A DNA stretch of 64,000 nucleotides. Source: Symsagittifera roscoffensis (Eukaryota > Xenacoelomorpha > Acoela > Convolutidae). The notes beneath the pieces are model-generated. The model was not told the origin of the DNA. It was given only the letters and a program-made list of their open reading frames with translations, and searched no databases. Numbering within the stretch: the stretch's first letter is position 1; every line of letters begins with the position of its first letter. The DNA lies in assembly GCF_963678635.1 (NCBI RefSeq), contig NC_087069.1, forward strand, positions 17,828,660 through 17,892,659. Direction: 5' to 3'. Positions 35,060 through 46,486 of the stretch are shown here, piece after piece. Both the position numbers and the translations under genes were made by a program.

Positions 35060-35745
35060 TCAAACGTTCTTGAATGAATATGGATTAGTTTCCGGGTCAT
35101 CGAAGCGCTGCGCAGGTAGATCAGCCATGAAATGGTTTAAACCTTTTCCTTGAAAGCGGCGGCACAAGAAACAGTGGTGTCGAATGTGCCTTAAGGCTTT
35201 CCTGAGACCCAAATTTATGAAGCTTTGTTGCAAGTAGTGTCGTACAAATTCGGTGCCGAGGTGCATGCATTATGATGTGCGTTTTTGATCATAAGTTGAA
35301 TTGAAGGTTCTTTTGCATGCAGAATGATAGGTTACTTAGTTGCACCGAGCACGAAGAAGATTACCATCCATAAATGGTGAGTATGGCAGTAAAGCATCTT
35401 TGTTGTCCAAAGCTTTGTTTGTAGGTAAGCGTTTAATAGTATCAGGGAAAATAGCGTGTTGTGATTGCTCGTAGAGAAAAGTTTTAGCCATCTCATGGTC
35501 GGCTATTCTTAAATTGCGTTTTCGTTTTTGCTGAAGAATGTCCTTGAACTGTACAACACAAGCAGTTCCGCGTAGTAGACGAATCGAATCAGAAAATCTC
35601 GAAACATCAATGATTGGTTCCCTTTTTGCGCTAATAGAAATGTTTTCTTGTTCACCATAGCGTTGGTATGTAGAATTGCACTGTCGATTTTTTGTGTAGT
35701 AGTTCTCTCCTTATCTGGTAAGAGTAGAACTTCTGGTGGTTGCAA
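35060..35745 (-). pseudogene. BEL integrase N-terminus remnant
   Basis: 35266-35060 holds an HHCC-type segment: His near the start, RHYLQQSFINLGLRKALRHI, then CFLCRR, followed by MADLPAQRF, characteristic of BEL/Pao integrase. Upstream (35745-35509) is an eroded linker. The catalytic core is absent. Confidence 0.7.
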
Positions 35746-35819
35746 CTAAAGTTGTTCCACGTCCTGAAGCGGGATCCTTTTGTTGCGTGATCGGCCGGGT
35801 TCCGTTCACCGGGTTCCGT

Positions 35820-36219
35820 TCACCGTTCGCCACTGTTGGGCTTCAGAAATTGACAGAATTTTGTAAATTCTGTTCGCACAGTAAGGTTTCTGCTATTCCG
35901 GAACGGTAATCCAGGCAATGACCGTCGTACTATTTGTCCAGAAATGAAATGCGTTGAAATGTAGTTGAGATTCTTCGGTTGTAAATTTGCAAAGACGAGC
36001 ACCAATTACTGCAGCTTGCAATTCCACTTTGGGTATGCTTTCTTGGTTAAATGGTGCGACCTTGGTTCTTCCGATCATAAATGATGATTGTTTATGGTCT
36101 TGGTTCGAAATGCGGATGTATATGCAAGCTGCCATGGCGCACTGAGAAGCATCGGTGAAAACATGTAATTGTATATCGCTATGTCTGTCGATTTGGCCGA
36201 TAAGCCTCGGTAATTTCAT
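35820..36219 (-). pseudogene. BEL RNase H remnant
   Basis: LHVFTDASQCAMAACIY carries the first catalytic Asp. IPKVELQAAVIGARL carries the Glu helix and FWTNSTTVIAWI a region where the usual Asp is Asn. A frameshift near 35.9 kb joins two overlapping frames. Confidence 0.7.
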
Positions 36220-36237
36220 AATTTTATCTTGTCCACA

Positions 36238-37241
36238 CTATCGGGTCCATTTTGCGATAAGTGGGATATAATGTTGAGGAATTTCTTGATCCCAACTTAT
36301 ACCAGATCGCCAAAGCTTTTGAAGTAGCATTTTCGGAGTAATGACAAATGGTGCTATCAATCCCAGTGGATCAAAGATTCTGGCTACAGTAGACAGAAAT
36401 TTACGTAGAGACACTTCTTTAGCCGTTAAATTGCTTTTCAGTACGGGCTGAATGATGAGCGTGTCATTCATAGTGTCCCACTTCACTCCCAAAACCCGAT
36501 GAGTTCAGTTTTGGGTTCGTTGAGGAAGTCAAGCACTTCCGTAGTTTTCGATATGAGCTTGGTTAATGTGAATCCTCCCTTTTGGAGTGCCATCTTTAGA
36601 GCTTTAGTTGATTCTTTGGCTTCCAGTTGATTGTCATAGGAATGAACGAAGTCATTCATGTAAAAGCTGTCATGAATTAGTTGCTGTATGTTGGGTTCTT
36701 TGTTGCAGAAGTCCACGGCTGTTTGATGTAGTGTAAAGATGGCTAATGCGGGCGAGCAATTAGCTCCAAAGACTAGACGCGTATACTGATACTGCTTAAC
36801 TCCTTGGTTAGTCGGCCACAAGAATCGTAGTACATGTTGAGTGTCTTCTAAACATGCCTTCTATCTCAGCAGAAATAGCTATTGGTTTTTCTCTAAACCT
36901 CATTAACAAATCAAACATATTATTCAGTGGATCTGATCCCGTCTCTAAACAGGAATTGAGAGAAATGCCTCTGATTTTCGAAGCAGCATTTGTTACACGT
37001 CGAACTTTGCCAGGTTTCTGGGGATTTATAACCGGATGGTGCGGTAATACCATATTCGTGGCAGTGGCGGATGTAGGAAAGTAACGGGTATCACGTAACC
37101 TTTATCAATATCAGTTGATAAGAACTGATCGTAGAGTTGCATTGTTGGTTTGTCGTTTTGTAGTCGTCGTTGTAGAGATTCAAGCTGGGCTTTAGCAACA
37201 ACGTAGTTGTTTGGCATCGTTATATTTTTCTTCCAAAGCAA
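36238..37241 (-). pseudogene. BEL reverse transcriptase remnant
   Basis: Four overlapping frames together cover the RT: GYVIPV (about 37.1 kb), LPHHPVINPQKPGKVRRV and SLNSCLETGSDPLNN (37053-36808), the palm with YTRLVFGANCSPALA and DSFYMNDFVHS (36821-36483), and the thumb with FDPLGLIAPFVI (36492-36238). The catalytic pair reads MND instead of VDD, so this copy is inactive even before counting stops. Confidence 0.75.
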
Positions 37242-37467
37242 ATTGATTCGGTAGCGGGTTCCGTCATGTTGAGTGCTTTGTTTCCAAAACTCTAATTGCT
37301 TAGTATGTTTGCTTGAAAAAAATCCCTTAGTTACAATAGAAATTGTTCCACACAGATTCTTCGACTTTCAAAATTTTTTCAACAATTTCAATTAAGGAAG
37401 CATCCTCGTGTTGCTTTATGTCTATGAAATTGGTTAGATGGTAGTTGCACTGCTCATCTAAAGACTT

Positions 37468-37981
37468 TTAAAGAAGCGGGCCGGTAATCGTCCATCCCAA
37501 CAAGTTACACACTCCATAGGGACTGCCGACAGGGCCCTTCAAAAATTCCCTCTCTGCGATATGCCTGAAGGCATCGACGTCAAGTAGAATGTGTACCGAA
37601 TTGTCGACGAGATTAGGAAACGCAATGTGTCGTAGATGGTCAATCGGGGAACAAACGTTGTTCAATTTTGCGAAATCTACCAAATCGAAGTTGAGGGTTT
37701 CCACCGAGTAGACTGATTGTAGGGTAAACGTAGCAGAAGTAGAGTCTCATGTGTAGCTGAACCAGGTTTGACGAAACAGTGTCCTCACTGAGAGCACCAC
37801 GAATGCTTAATTCAACTGTTCGACTGGGCTTACACTGTAAGCTATCAGCTGTGCTTTTCAGGACATAAGAACAGCTACTGCAATTGTCAAGAATTGCATA
37901 GCAAGAAACCGCTTTGTTACAGTTGAACAAACTTATAGGCATAAACTGGAGTTGGTTTTTCAAACCGGATTTTGCATTCAT
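37468..37981 (-). pseudogene. BEL aspartic protease and linker remnant
   Basis: CYAILDNCSSCSYV (37981-37640) corresponds to the BEL protease active site, but the residues after Asp are changed from the usual S/T-G. VHILLDVDAFRHI and SPYGVCNLLGWTITG (37704-37468) are the linker that precedes RT in BEL elements. Confidence 0.65.
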
Positions 37982-38325
37982 TTGGTTTTCCTAATTGATA
38001 TTGTTGGATTTCTGAGTATGCCGCTGCGCACTTTTATCCTGATTCCTGTGTAAGGTAGAGTGGTCTTTTCCCCCGCAGTTGTCTATGATACAACGTCTTG
38101 CAGAAGTAGAGTCAGTTGACCTATGGTTACCCAGGCAGTTGAAGCGCAACTGATTATCATTCACTAATTGAGTTTTTTTTTTCGCGTAGTGTGCTTTACA
38201 AAAGCTGGGCAGTGTCTAATGTAGTGGTCTTCGTTGTCCAGCGGACATAATCATTTCAATTTACTTGGTTCTTTCTTGAAGTTATGTAAATAATTTTTTT
38301 TCGGTATGCTGGCTGTTACGCATGG

Positions 38326-39751
38326 TTACGAAATTTTTTTGTTGTTGGTTGTTGGTCGATCTTTGCTTCCCATAAAAGTGCGTAGTGCTTCGGGTAAAAC
38401 GTCTAAGATCTTGCAAGCTCTAGAGTAGTTGTTAAGCCATTCCGTGAGGTCTTTGAGTGTAGCATAGTCTATCCCATTATGTACGCAGTATTCTTCCCAT
38501 TTGAACAAGACTACTTGGGGCAGTTTAGAGCGAGCAAGTCGAGTAAGGTTAGTTACTCGAGTTCAAGTCGGACGTGTAGTTGTTTATTTCGAAATTGTGC
38601 ACCAGCTTGCGTAGAAAAGCGGCGAACGTAACAAACGTTTGAGGCTCATTAACATGTAGTTGCTCAAAGTTTTCCAGCTCCCTGTTAAACGCTTCAACAA
38701 CAAATTTAGGGTTGCCACATCTGCGAATAAGCTCCTCTATTGCTTGAATATATTGCAAAGAATTCGTGCCGTAGCTCTCCACAACGTTTTTGGCTTTATC
38801 GACACACAGGGACTGGAGGTAAATTATTTTTTCTACATCAGTTAAATTGGGATTGTTTCCTATAGCAGTTTGGAACCAATTATTCCATTCTAATTGATTA
38901 CCATCGAACTTTGGGAGCATAATATCAGGAAGCTTGAAACCTTTGAGACTGTAATGAAAAGCGTTGTTGCTCGTGCTCTGATCAGTAAAACGTAGATCGT
39001 GATTGACTGGAGTCACAACTCTTGAGCACGGTCGATCCATAGAGTGCATATTGAGACCATTAGCACCAGTCTGCGGTTGTTGTAGTGATGGATTCAGTGG
39101 ATATTGATCATTTCCAGAAAACTCTGGGTTCTCATAGGAACCGAGTTGATTGTAGATATCGTCACACTGTCGTCGATGTGATGACCATTGAAACTGTTGC
39201 ACCGATCTCGAGTTCGCTGTCGTAGTGTATATTGCTTGAGTAGTGTAGCCGTAGCCGACTGGCTGGCGAAACACAAACGGGTTAGATGGTAACGTTGTCG
39301 TGGTAGTATCAAAACTAATGGCTGCCGTAGAAACAATGTACGTGTTGTTATAAGTTGTAGTGCAAGTTCGCACGGGAATACTACTGCTGGCTGGAATCGT
39401 ATGTGAAGATAGTTGAAGAGTAGAGTGACTGGAGGAGTCGTCTATCTGTATCCCGTTGTAGTGTTTTTCGTACCGTCGCATTTGTTTCATTAGCGAACAT
39501 TTGCGGCTTCATAGGGAAGAAGCATCATTAAGGAGGTTTTGCACGTCTGCTAGAGGGCACGACGCTATATCATCTGCCAATTCTTCTAATTCTTGCAGGC
39601 ATTCCAAAAGCTCGTTGGCCGTTATTTTAACATCCTCTAACTCCGTTGATTGTGCAATTTCGCTGCCGAATTGTCGTTCAAGGCTCTCTAGAGAAGTGTA
39701 GCGAAGCGTCCATTTGTTTATGAGCGCTTGTTGTGAGATTTTTGAAGCCAT
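38326..39751 (-). pseudogene. BEL gag (DUF1759-type)
   Basis: Starts at an ATG (39751) in a helical N-terminus, is stopped at 39511-39509, and continues in the same frame from 39490. The core KLPDIMLPKFDGNQLEWNNW is typical of the DUF1759 gag domain of BEL/Pao. The frame ends at 38549, and a shifted frame (38508-38326) holds the next piece (WEEYCVHNG and LTEWLNNYSRACKIL). Two or three lesions in all, so it is relatively well preserved. Confidence 0.75.
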
Positions 39752-40700
39752 CGTTGAAGTTGTGAAAAGGTTATAGGAATGGTATAATCATGTTAGAGGA
39801 GTAGTTATGAAATGGATGAAATTAAGTTTAGTTATCAATTGTTTTTTTTTGTAGACAAAAGATACGAACGGCCCTGTTGGCACTACGAGCGTGCGTCTTT
39901 CGTATAGGGCTTTTATGAGCTTTTAAGAATCTATGAAGTATCACGTACTTTGACTTTTAAGTACCAAGTACTGTTGATATATACTTTTTTGAAACTTGGT
40001 TGAGAAATCAATTTCACCTTTTGAATAAGGTCAGAATACGTTGTAGACCTAACTGGTTTGTGTTTTTAATGGAAATACTACGCTATAGGCGTTCTTCTGT
40101 TTTTACAAGTTTCGTTAAAACTTTTTGTATGTTACATTGATTGCGTTAGGATCTAGTCAAAAAATCTCTCTTTTTTGAGTTTGGGTTAAACGAATTTTGG
40201 CTATTGTGTTTTGGCTATTTGTTTTTTTTTTGTTAAAACTACCCTGGTACCCCGAGGATTAACAGTTAAAGGAGTCAGGAGATATGTTGAGATTGTGGTC
40301 TAATTTGTTAGTGAAATTAGCACTATGGGCATGGGTTTTTTTTTATAAACTAGCACAGTTATGAAATTCAGCTGATGAGTATGTATAGCACAATGGATAT
40401 GAGTATACGGTTGGGGAAAATGTATGGGAAAAAAATTCAATCTGTCCTGAGTACGGAGAAAGACAGCTGGGAGACCTCTGACTTGACCCCTGAGTTTTGG
40501 AGAATGTTGGCACTGTTTGCTGGCCTTGAAGATGTAGAGGACAGGAACTGTTCACACAACTGGAGGACCTCTGACTTGATCCCTGAATTTTGGAGAATGT
40601 TGGCACTGTTTGCTGGCCTTGAATATGTCCTGTAGACTGTGATCCGCTCTGGAGGCAGCTATCGGGGACCTTTATTGTTGCTTGTCTGTGGTCGCCAAAA
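39752..40700 (-). other. BEL upstream region, possible leader/5' LTR remnant
   Basis: Lies immediately 5' of BEL gag, where leader and 5' LTR would be. I could not place TG/CA ends or a primer binding site, and there is no second LTR copy to compare. Confidence 0.3.
40471..40632. repeat. two-copy 93-bp tandem repeat
   Basis: GACCTCTGACTTGA(C/T)CCCTGA(G/A) followed by GGAGAATGTTGGCACTGTTT starts at about 40473 and again at 40566. The ~67 bp compared differ at only a few bases. A minus-strand ORF (40343-40705) with repeated peptide units is only a by-product. Confidence 0.85.
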
Positions 40701-40771
40701 TTCAAGACTCTTGGTTATTATGTCTTGATTTATCTTTGTTTACCTGTCAATTGTTATATCATCCAAAAATT

Positions 40772-40871
40772 GTTTCTTTTCACACCAATAATTGTTGGTG
40801 TGAAAACCAATAATTGTTGGTGATTCTTTTCACACCAATAATTGTTGGTGTTTTCACACCAATAAAGAAAC
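40772..40871. repeat. nested palindrome cluster
   Basis: CCAATAATTGTTGG occurs three times in 70 bp. One copy has perfect 12-bp arms (TTTTCACACCAA at 40777-40788, TTGGTGTGAAAA at 40795-40806). The whole block is enclosed by GTTTCTTT (40772-40779) and AAAGAAAC (40864-40871). Confidence 0.9.
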
Positions 40872-42029
40872 TATGAATGGAATTTACCGCATTTTTAAGT
40901 AATTCACGTGAAAGATTATTTTGTTTGATTAAAAGAAATGAAAAAAGCAAACCTTGAATATGAAAACAAATCGAATAGAAATATTTTATCAATTTTATTT
41001 TTAGAAAAACTTGCAGATAAATATAATCAATAAAAAAGACGAAAGTCGAAAAAAAATTTTCGGAAAAATAAGATGAAAAAAATTGCATCAGAAAAAAACT
41101 TGAAAAAGAGAAAAAACTTATTCTTAGAAAAAACTTTATTAAATTGATAAAAACCAGACGTTGTAAATTTACAATTACAGGTTTTTCAATTGTAGTAGAA
41201 ACCCATGCTTAGCAAACTTTTAAAATTCTCTAAAAGCTAGCTACAAAATAAAAAAATTTGCAAAATGATGTAAAGTTCCGCGTTTCTTTTTTTGTTAGCG
41301 GAGATGATTTTTACTGGTGATACCATTTGTTGAATGAATTCAAAACAGAAGATGGAGAAATTGTAGAAGAGAATCAATTTCAACCGCAGAAACTTAGCAG
41401 AGCTTCGTATCACTTGCGATACGAACTATATACCACATTACGAGGCCAAACTGTGCACTGGATAGGCGCACAATTTTGTGTCTGTATGTTCCTGGATTCC
41501 AGAGACAAGTCTTTAAACATGTTAAAATTCATGTAAAAGATCGAAAGGATTGAAAGAACAAAAGAAGAACAAAGGGATCGTGCTTGTTGCGGAATCCACT
41601 TACAATGCACAAAATGCACAGTTTGGCCTCGTAATACAGAAACCAAAAAAAATAGAAATTGCTCAATCACAAAAACTTTTCAAATAAAACGACCACCATA
41701 ATTTAATTTGAAAAAAAAACAGTCTCTATTAGAAAAAGCGGTCGCCAAATAAATTAAAATTTTGATTCAGTTAACATAATTTTTTATAAAAATTTTACAA
41801 GAACGATGAGCTAGAAATAAACAAGTATTTGCTCAGAAAAAGAGATTTTCGGGTTATGGCTAAAAACTTTTGAACACGCGACTACGAGGAAATAAAAATA
41901 CTCAAAATGATCTCGAATCAAAAACTCAAAGAATTCCCTGAAAAACTCAAAGAATTGTAAAATTGTGAAATCATCCAATTTCAACACAGAGACTTGCGAG
42001 AACGCGACCAAAAAACAGCTCTATCACTT

Positions 42030-42180
42030 GAAATAAGAAATGGTAGAAATAAGCCTCGAATTTGCAAAAACTCGAGGCTTAGCAAAAACTCGAATTAGCA
42101 AAAATCTCGTACCTAGCAAATTTAAGTCCCACGCACTAACTAATCAGCCACGGATGCCTAGAATCTCCAAAAACTAGCAA
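42030..42180 (-). mobile_element. tRNA-derived SINE remnant
   Basis: The plus strand reads AGAAATAAGCCTCGAATT, then AAAATCTCGTACC, then CCCACGCACTAACTAATCAG followed by CCACGGATGCC, in the same order as the copies at 59.8 and 63.9 kb. The last part is the reverse complement of a box A (TGGCTGATTAGTTAG). Box B is lost in this copy. Confidence 0.5.
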
Positions 42181-43749
42181 CCAATAAGGCAGCTACATGT
42201 GCTAATAAATTACTAATTCGATGCGTCAAAAATAGCAACAAATACAAAAAGATACAGTTTTGAGTTCTATAATTTGGAATTCATAAAGCCACATTATGTA
42301 TAAATGAAGCATTTCAAAAAATTGCGAGATATGTTGAGTTAGAAAGTTTCCAAATCGAGATTTTATGATTGATTTGTTGTTTGAAATAATTAGCTTTTTT
42401 CGGTTCACTTGATGAATTCAAAATGCATCAAATGTGTCAACTTCAAATTATTCGAATGTCCGAGCGCATGTTATCATTAAACTGCAAAGGTGCAGCAAAA
42501 AAGCTGTTATGACAATTCGATGCAGCAAGTATTGTTGCTTTAAGTCGCAAGAATATTTGCGGCATAGGTTGGGAAAAAAGTCCGTAATATAACATTTTGC
42601 TTTGCAAGTGTAAATACCCAAATCAATTTAGTTTTTTTTTTTTGTTGTTTACAAAAAAACCCACGCCGACAACAAACCCACGCCGAAAAAAGGAGTTTTG
42701 CTTTTTTTCCTAGTGAAAATTTCATCCATATGAAAGCTCTCACACTATCAATACTCGACAACAGAAAACAAATAATTTGCCGAACCCACTCAGTTACCAA
42801 TGCTAATTCGATAGGGAATAATGTGAAACAGATAAAACAAAAAACTGAAAAAGCTAACTCTTTTTTTAAAATTCTATATTAAAGTATAGTTTTTCTCTAT
42901 TAAAAAATCTTAGAAAACCACTAACTTGGTTTTTATGCTGCTCAAAATTGAACTGAGAGAGAAAAACATAGAAACATAGCTAGCCAACAGACAGTTGGAA
43001 AAAGTAAATGAGCGCGGGAAACAGAAAAAGAACGCAGAGAAACAAAAAATATATGGCTATAAAGGTCTTTAAACAATTTGTTCGAACAATTACTTCAAGA
43101 AAAATCCATTCAAGACTATGTTTTGTTGACCCTAAACCAATTTGAGAAATTTGGACTAATAAATAAATTTAATATTCCACTAGGATGTCCGAAAATTCAA
43201 TTCCAATTTCAAAACTAAATTTTGATCACGTTTTTTGTCACCTTTACTCTTTTGCTTTTAGATAGCGGAGTTTGCCTTCTTTTTAAACAAATGAAATGTG
43301 TTAATTTTGAAAAGAAATCATCAGTCGAACCGCTTAAAACCTAATTTGAACAAATTTGAGAACTTTTTTCTTGAAAAAAAAACAAATAAAGGAAAACCAC
43401 GAAGAGCTCTACAAGAGTGTTCACTATGATCATGACTCTTAAAAACAAATTAACATGTGTACTTGGAGAAAACCTGCAAATAAAAAAACCTGCTACTAAG
43501 CCGACAGGTTTTGGCACTAGAAAATGGAAGGCCAAAAAAAATTAAACTAACTTTTACAAAATCGCCATCTTGAAACTGAAATTCAAGAACAATTTATCAT
43601 TGACTTTTTTAATGAAAATAAACCCAAGTTGAAAAAACTAGATCAATAGGAAACTGTTTGTTTTATTCTGCAGGTATATCTTGAAACTCTGCTTTTTTGA
43701 AAGCTGATGCACTTTTCAAACCTGGTGCACTTTGAAAAACTCTGCATTT

Positions 43750-46100
43750 TTCAAATGCACTTTTGAAATCAGAATTGGATCACGCTTTTTGCAACCCTAA
43801 CATTTTTGAAGAAATCAAAAGACAAATAACCTACACCAAATTTGATTTTGGACAAATTTAAGGTCATTTTTCTGAAAAACAAATTATCAGGACCTATATA
43901 GGAGTATTTACTACTTTCATGCCTCTTAAAACTAAATTTAATAAATATTTGAAATGAAAACGCCTGCAAGTAGGCCGACGAGTTTTGGGACAAAATCAGA
44001 GAGGGCGAAAAGAAAATCAAAACACCCTGGAAAAAGTGCTATCTTTTTTTTCTGGTATATCAGCAATAAAACTAGAACAAGCGGTTTCTGGGCAAGTATG
44101 ACAGAATGGTTTGACCATATTTTCTATCAAAATGCGTCGTCTTTTGCTTTTGATGTGATAAAAAATGATGAACGAAAGCCTAAAATTTTGATAAAAAATA
44201 GAGTCATTCGAAAACAGTTTTGAACATGGGATAAATATAAAATTTTCAAAAATCAAAAAATCAGAAAAATGGTTTCACACTTTTTGCAGATTTTTTTGAT
44301 TCGCTCTTAAACTTTTACTCCCAAGAAGGCACTGAAAGAATAATCGGTAACTATTTTCACTTGAGTAAATTTGAGTAATAGGTAGTTGTAAATGTTTAAA
44401 ACTTTTAAAAGCATGCTCGCTCTCTTCAGTTGCTCCAAATTAGACGAAGAATCTAAAAACTCTAACCAGTTTTTCTGACACTGGGAAAATTTGTTGGAAA
44501 TTTTTTAAAGTCTTTAGAATTACGACTGCAAGAGCTTCGTAATGATATACAACTCGACTCAATTGGATGATTAATTGTTGACTTGATTTTGCGTGGAAAA
44601 CAAGAAGAAAAAAGAAACAAGAACAGCCGTTTACTATGCAAGTGGCACAGATTGTTCCAAACATAGTCTTGAAAAAATACACTAACATTTTTTCAAATTA
44701 TTGTCGTTTTTTCCATGTTTTACATTTTTTTAATTTTTGAAAATTTTGATTCCGAAAAGACGCTAAAATAAGTTTTCAAGTTTTAATTTAAGCTATTGCT
44801 ATCTTTTAAACAGTTAAATTAAGACTGCTCGCTCGCTTTATTCTCTCGATATAAAACCAAAAATCAAAAAATAAAATATTCAACCAAGCTTGTCTCGAGA
44901 CGGGTAAAATTTTTAGAAATTTTTAAATGTGGTTTGTAAGATCTTTAAAATTATATATCACTCAGCCCAGTTAGATGATTATATGCGGTACCTGATTTTG
45001 CGTGGCAAACAAAAAAAAACTAAACACACTTGAATACAAAGTTCCTCACCGTTGTAGGAACAAAAAAAAAGATAGCCGGTTCCTACCATTCACATAAAAC
45101 AATGCAAGCTTTTTCATGTTTTTTTTTCACTAATTGTTGGTTTTTGTAAATCGTGTGATAAAGGATCTGTTAACAACGTGAAAGTTAGGATTATTTAACA
45201 CTCACAGTAAAAAAAAATGCAGACGTTGCAGCGATTTCAGTCAATTTTTTTACAATAACATCAATTTTTTTTCTTTTTTTTTGAAATCTTTTTATTCCCA
45301 AGTTAGCACTAAGGAACCTTCAAAAAAAAACAATTTTACTGGAGCTCAACTGAAATTTCATGGCTTATCCTTCTATAATAACCCTGCTCAAAAATTTTAA
45401 ACCAGTTGTTCTCGATACTGGGCATTTTTTTGGAAAAATTTAAAACGTTTCACGAAAGGCCTTTAATATGATATATCACCCCACCCATTATGATTATTAG
45501 TGGTGAATGCTTTTGGATGAACAACAAAATAAGCCTACTCACTCACCTTATTCGCTCGAAATTAGACCAAAAATTTCAACTCTCAACACTGCGAAAAAAT
45601 TTTTAATGTCGTGCGAATCACGACTGAAAGGGCTTTGATATGATTTATCTCTCGTTCTCTCGACCCATTCCGATGATTATTTGTGGTAGCTGATTTTGCG
45701 TGGAAAACAAAAAAAAAAGCTAAAACACGAATACAAAGTTCCTCCCCAGTTTCAATGGTCGGAACAACAAATGCGTAGAGCTAGAATTGAAAGAAAAGAT
45801 TGTGCGCAATTTTCGAGGAAATATCTAGCACCTGTTTTGATTTTCAAATTGTTTAAGTCAACCATTCCGTATGTATGTAACAAGAGTTAAAATTAAATTG
45901 GTCCAAAATGGGTTGCGTGTGAGGGAGTAAAAAACAGTCTCACAATACTAAAAAATTTGGTTCTTAAAAGCGTTTTGGTCTTAACAGGTTTTCTCAACAC
46001 TGTGAACGTTTATGGTCTATCTTTTTAGATTCTGAAACACGATTGAAAGGGTTTTTTATTATGATACCACATTTGCTACCCGTATGAACTTTCTTGAGGT
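43750..46100. repeat. dispersed repeat copies related to the gypsy A modules
   Basis: Repeated motifs: TCGCTCGAAATTAGAC-type (about 44420, 44835, 45552) and ATATATCACTCAGCCCA-type followed by GATTTTGCGTGGAAAACAA (about 44955, 45470, 45645). The same motif pair occurs at 9.4-9.6, 11.6-11.8, 13.9-14.1, 16.7 and 48.86-49.03 kb. Confidence 0.6.
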
Positions 46101-46326
46101 GGTAAAATTCACTGGACAAAACCCACCATTCATGGTTACTTCGCTCTACCAGAGCTGCAGCAAAGAAAATTCCAGTATACCATTAAATTTTCCTGATATA
46201 TAGAAATCCCGCGCCAATTTCGCTTCACAATTTTTCAGTTGCATCGGCAAATTGAGGCCTCGTAATATAAACCAGCTTTGTTAGCGTAACAAGCACAAGG
46301 TTTTGTATCCCTATTAACTGATAGTG

Positions 46327-46332
46327 TTTATT
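46327..46332 (-). promoter_or_regulatory. AATAAA polyadenylation signal candidate for the L1-domain gene
   Basis: First AATAAA on the minus strand after the stop at 46487, about 155 nt downstream. Confidence 0.45.
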
Positions 46333-46486
46333 CAACCGTTGCTAGGTAGTTATTACAACATTCGAGGCGAGCCAAAAATTAACTGCTTATTTTATGACGT
46401 TTTTCAGCTTAAAAAAATAGGACATTTGACCCCACTGCAAAATGTTAGCTGAAAGTGTTATTTAAAACTCGAAACAATAGAAAAAA

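Larger units (their letters stand above)
35060..39751 (-). mobile_element. decayed BEL/Pao LTR retrotransposon, 3' end truncated
   Basis: On the minus strand the order is gag (39751 to about 38326), protease (about 37.9-37.5 kb), RT (about 37.25-36.25 kb), RNase H (36.2-35.85 kb) and the integrase zinc-binding domain (35266-35060), the BEL/Pao order. The element stops inside integrase at the fold-back, so integrase core and 3' LTR are missing. Stops and frameshifts separate most domains. Confidence 0.8.
40872..46320. other. gene-free repeat-rich DNA
   Basis: No recognisable gene. It contains a SINE remnant at about 42.0-42.2 kb, short duplications (CCCACGCCGA at 42660 and 42678), and from about 43.8 kb diverged copies of the gypsy A-module motifs. 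Confidence 0.55.

Noticed and set aside
40343-40705. 120-codon minus-strand ORF with repeated peptide units
   Set aside because: Its repeats only mirror the 93-bp DNA duplication, and it matches no family.
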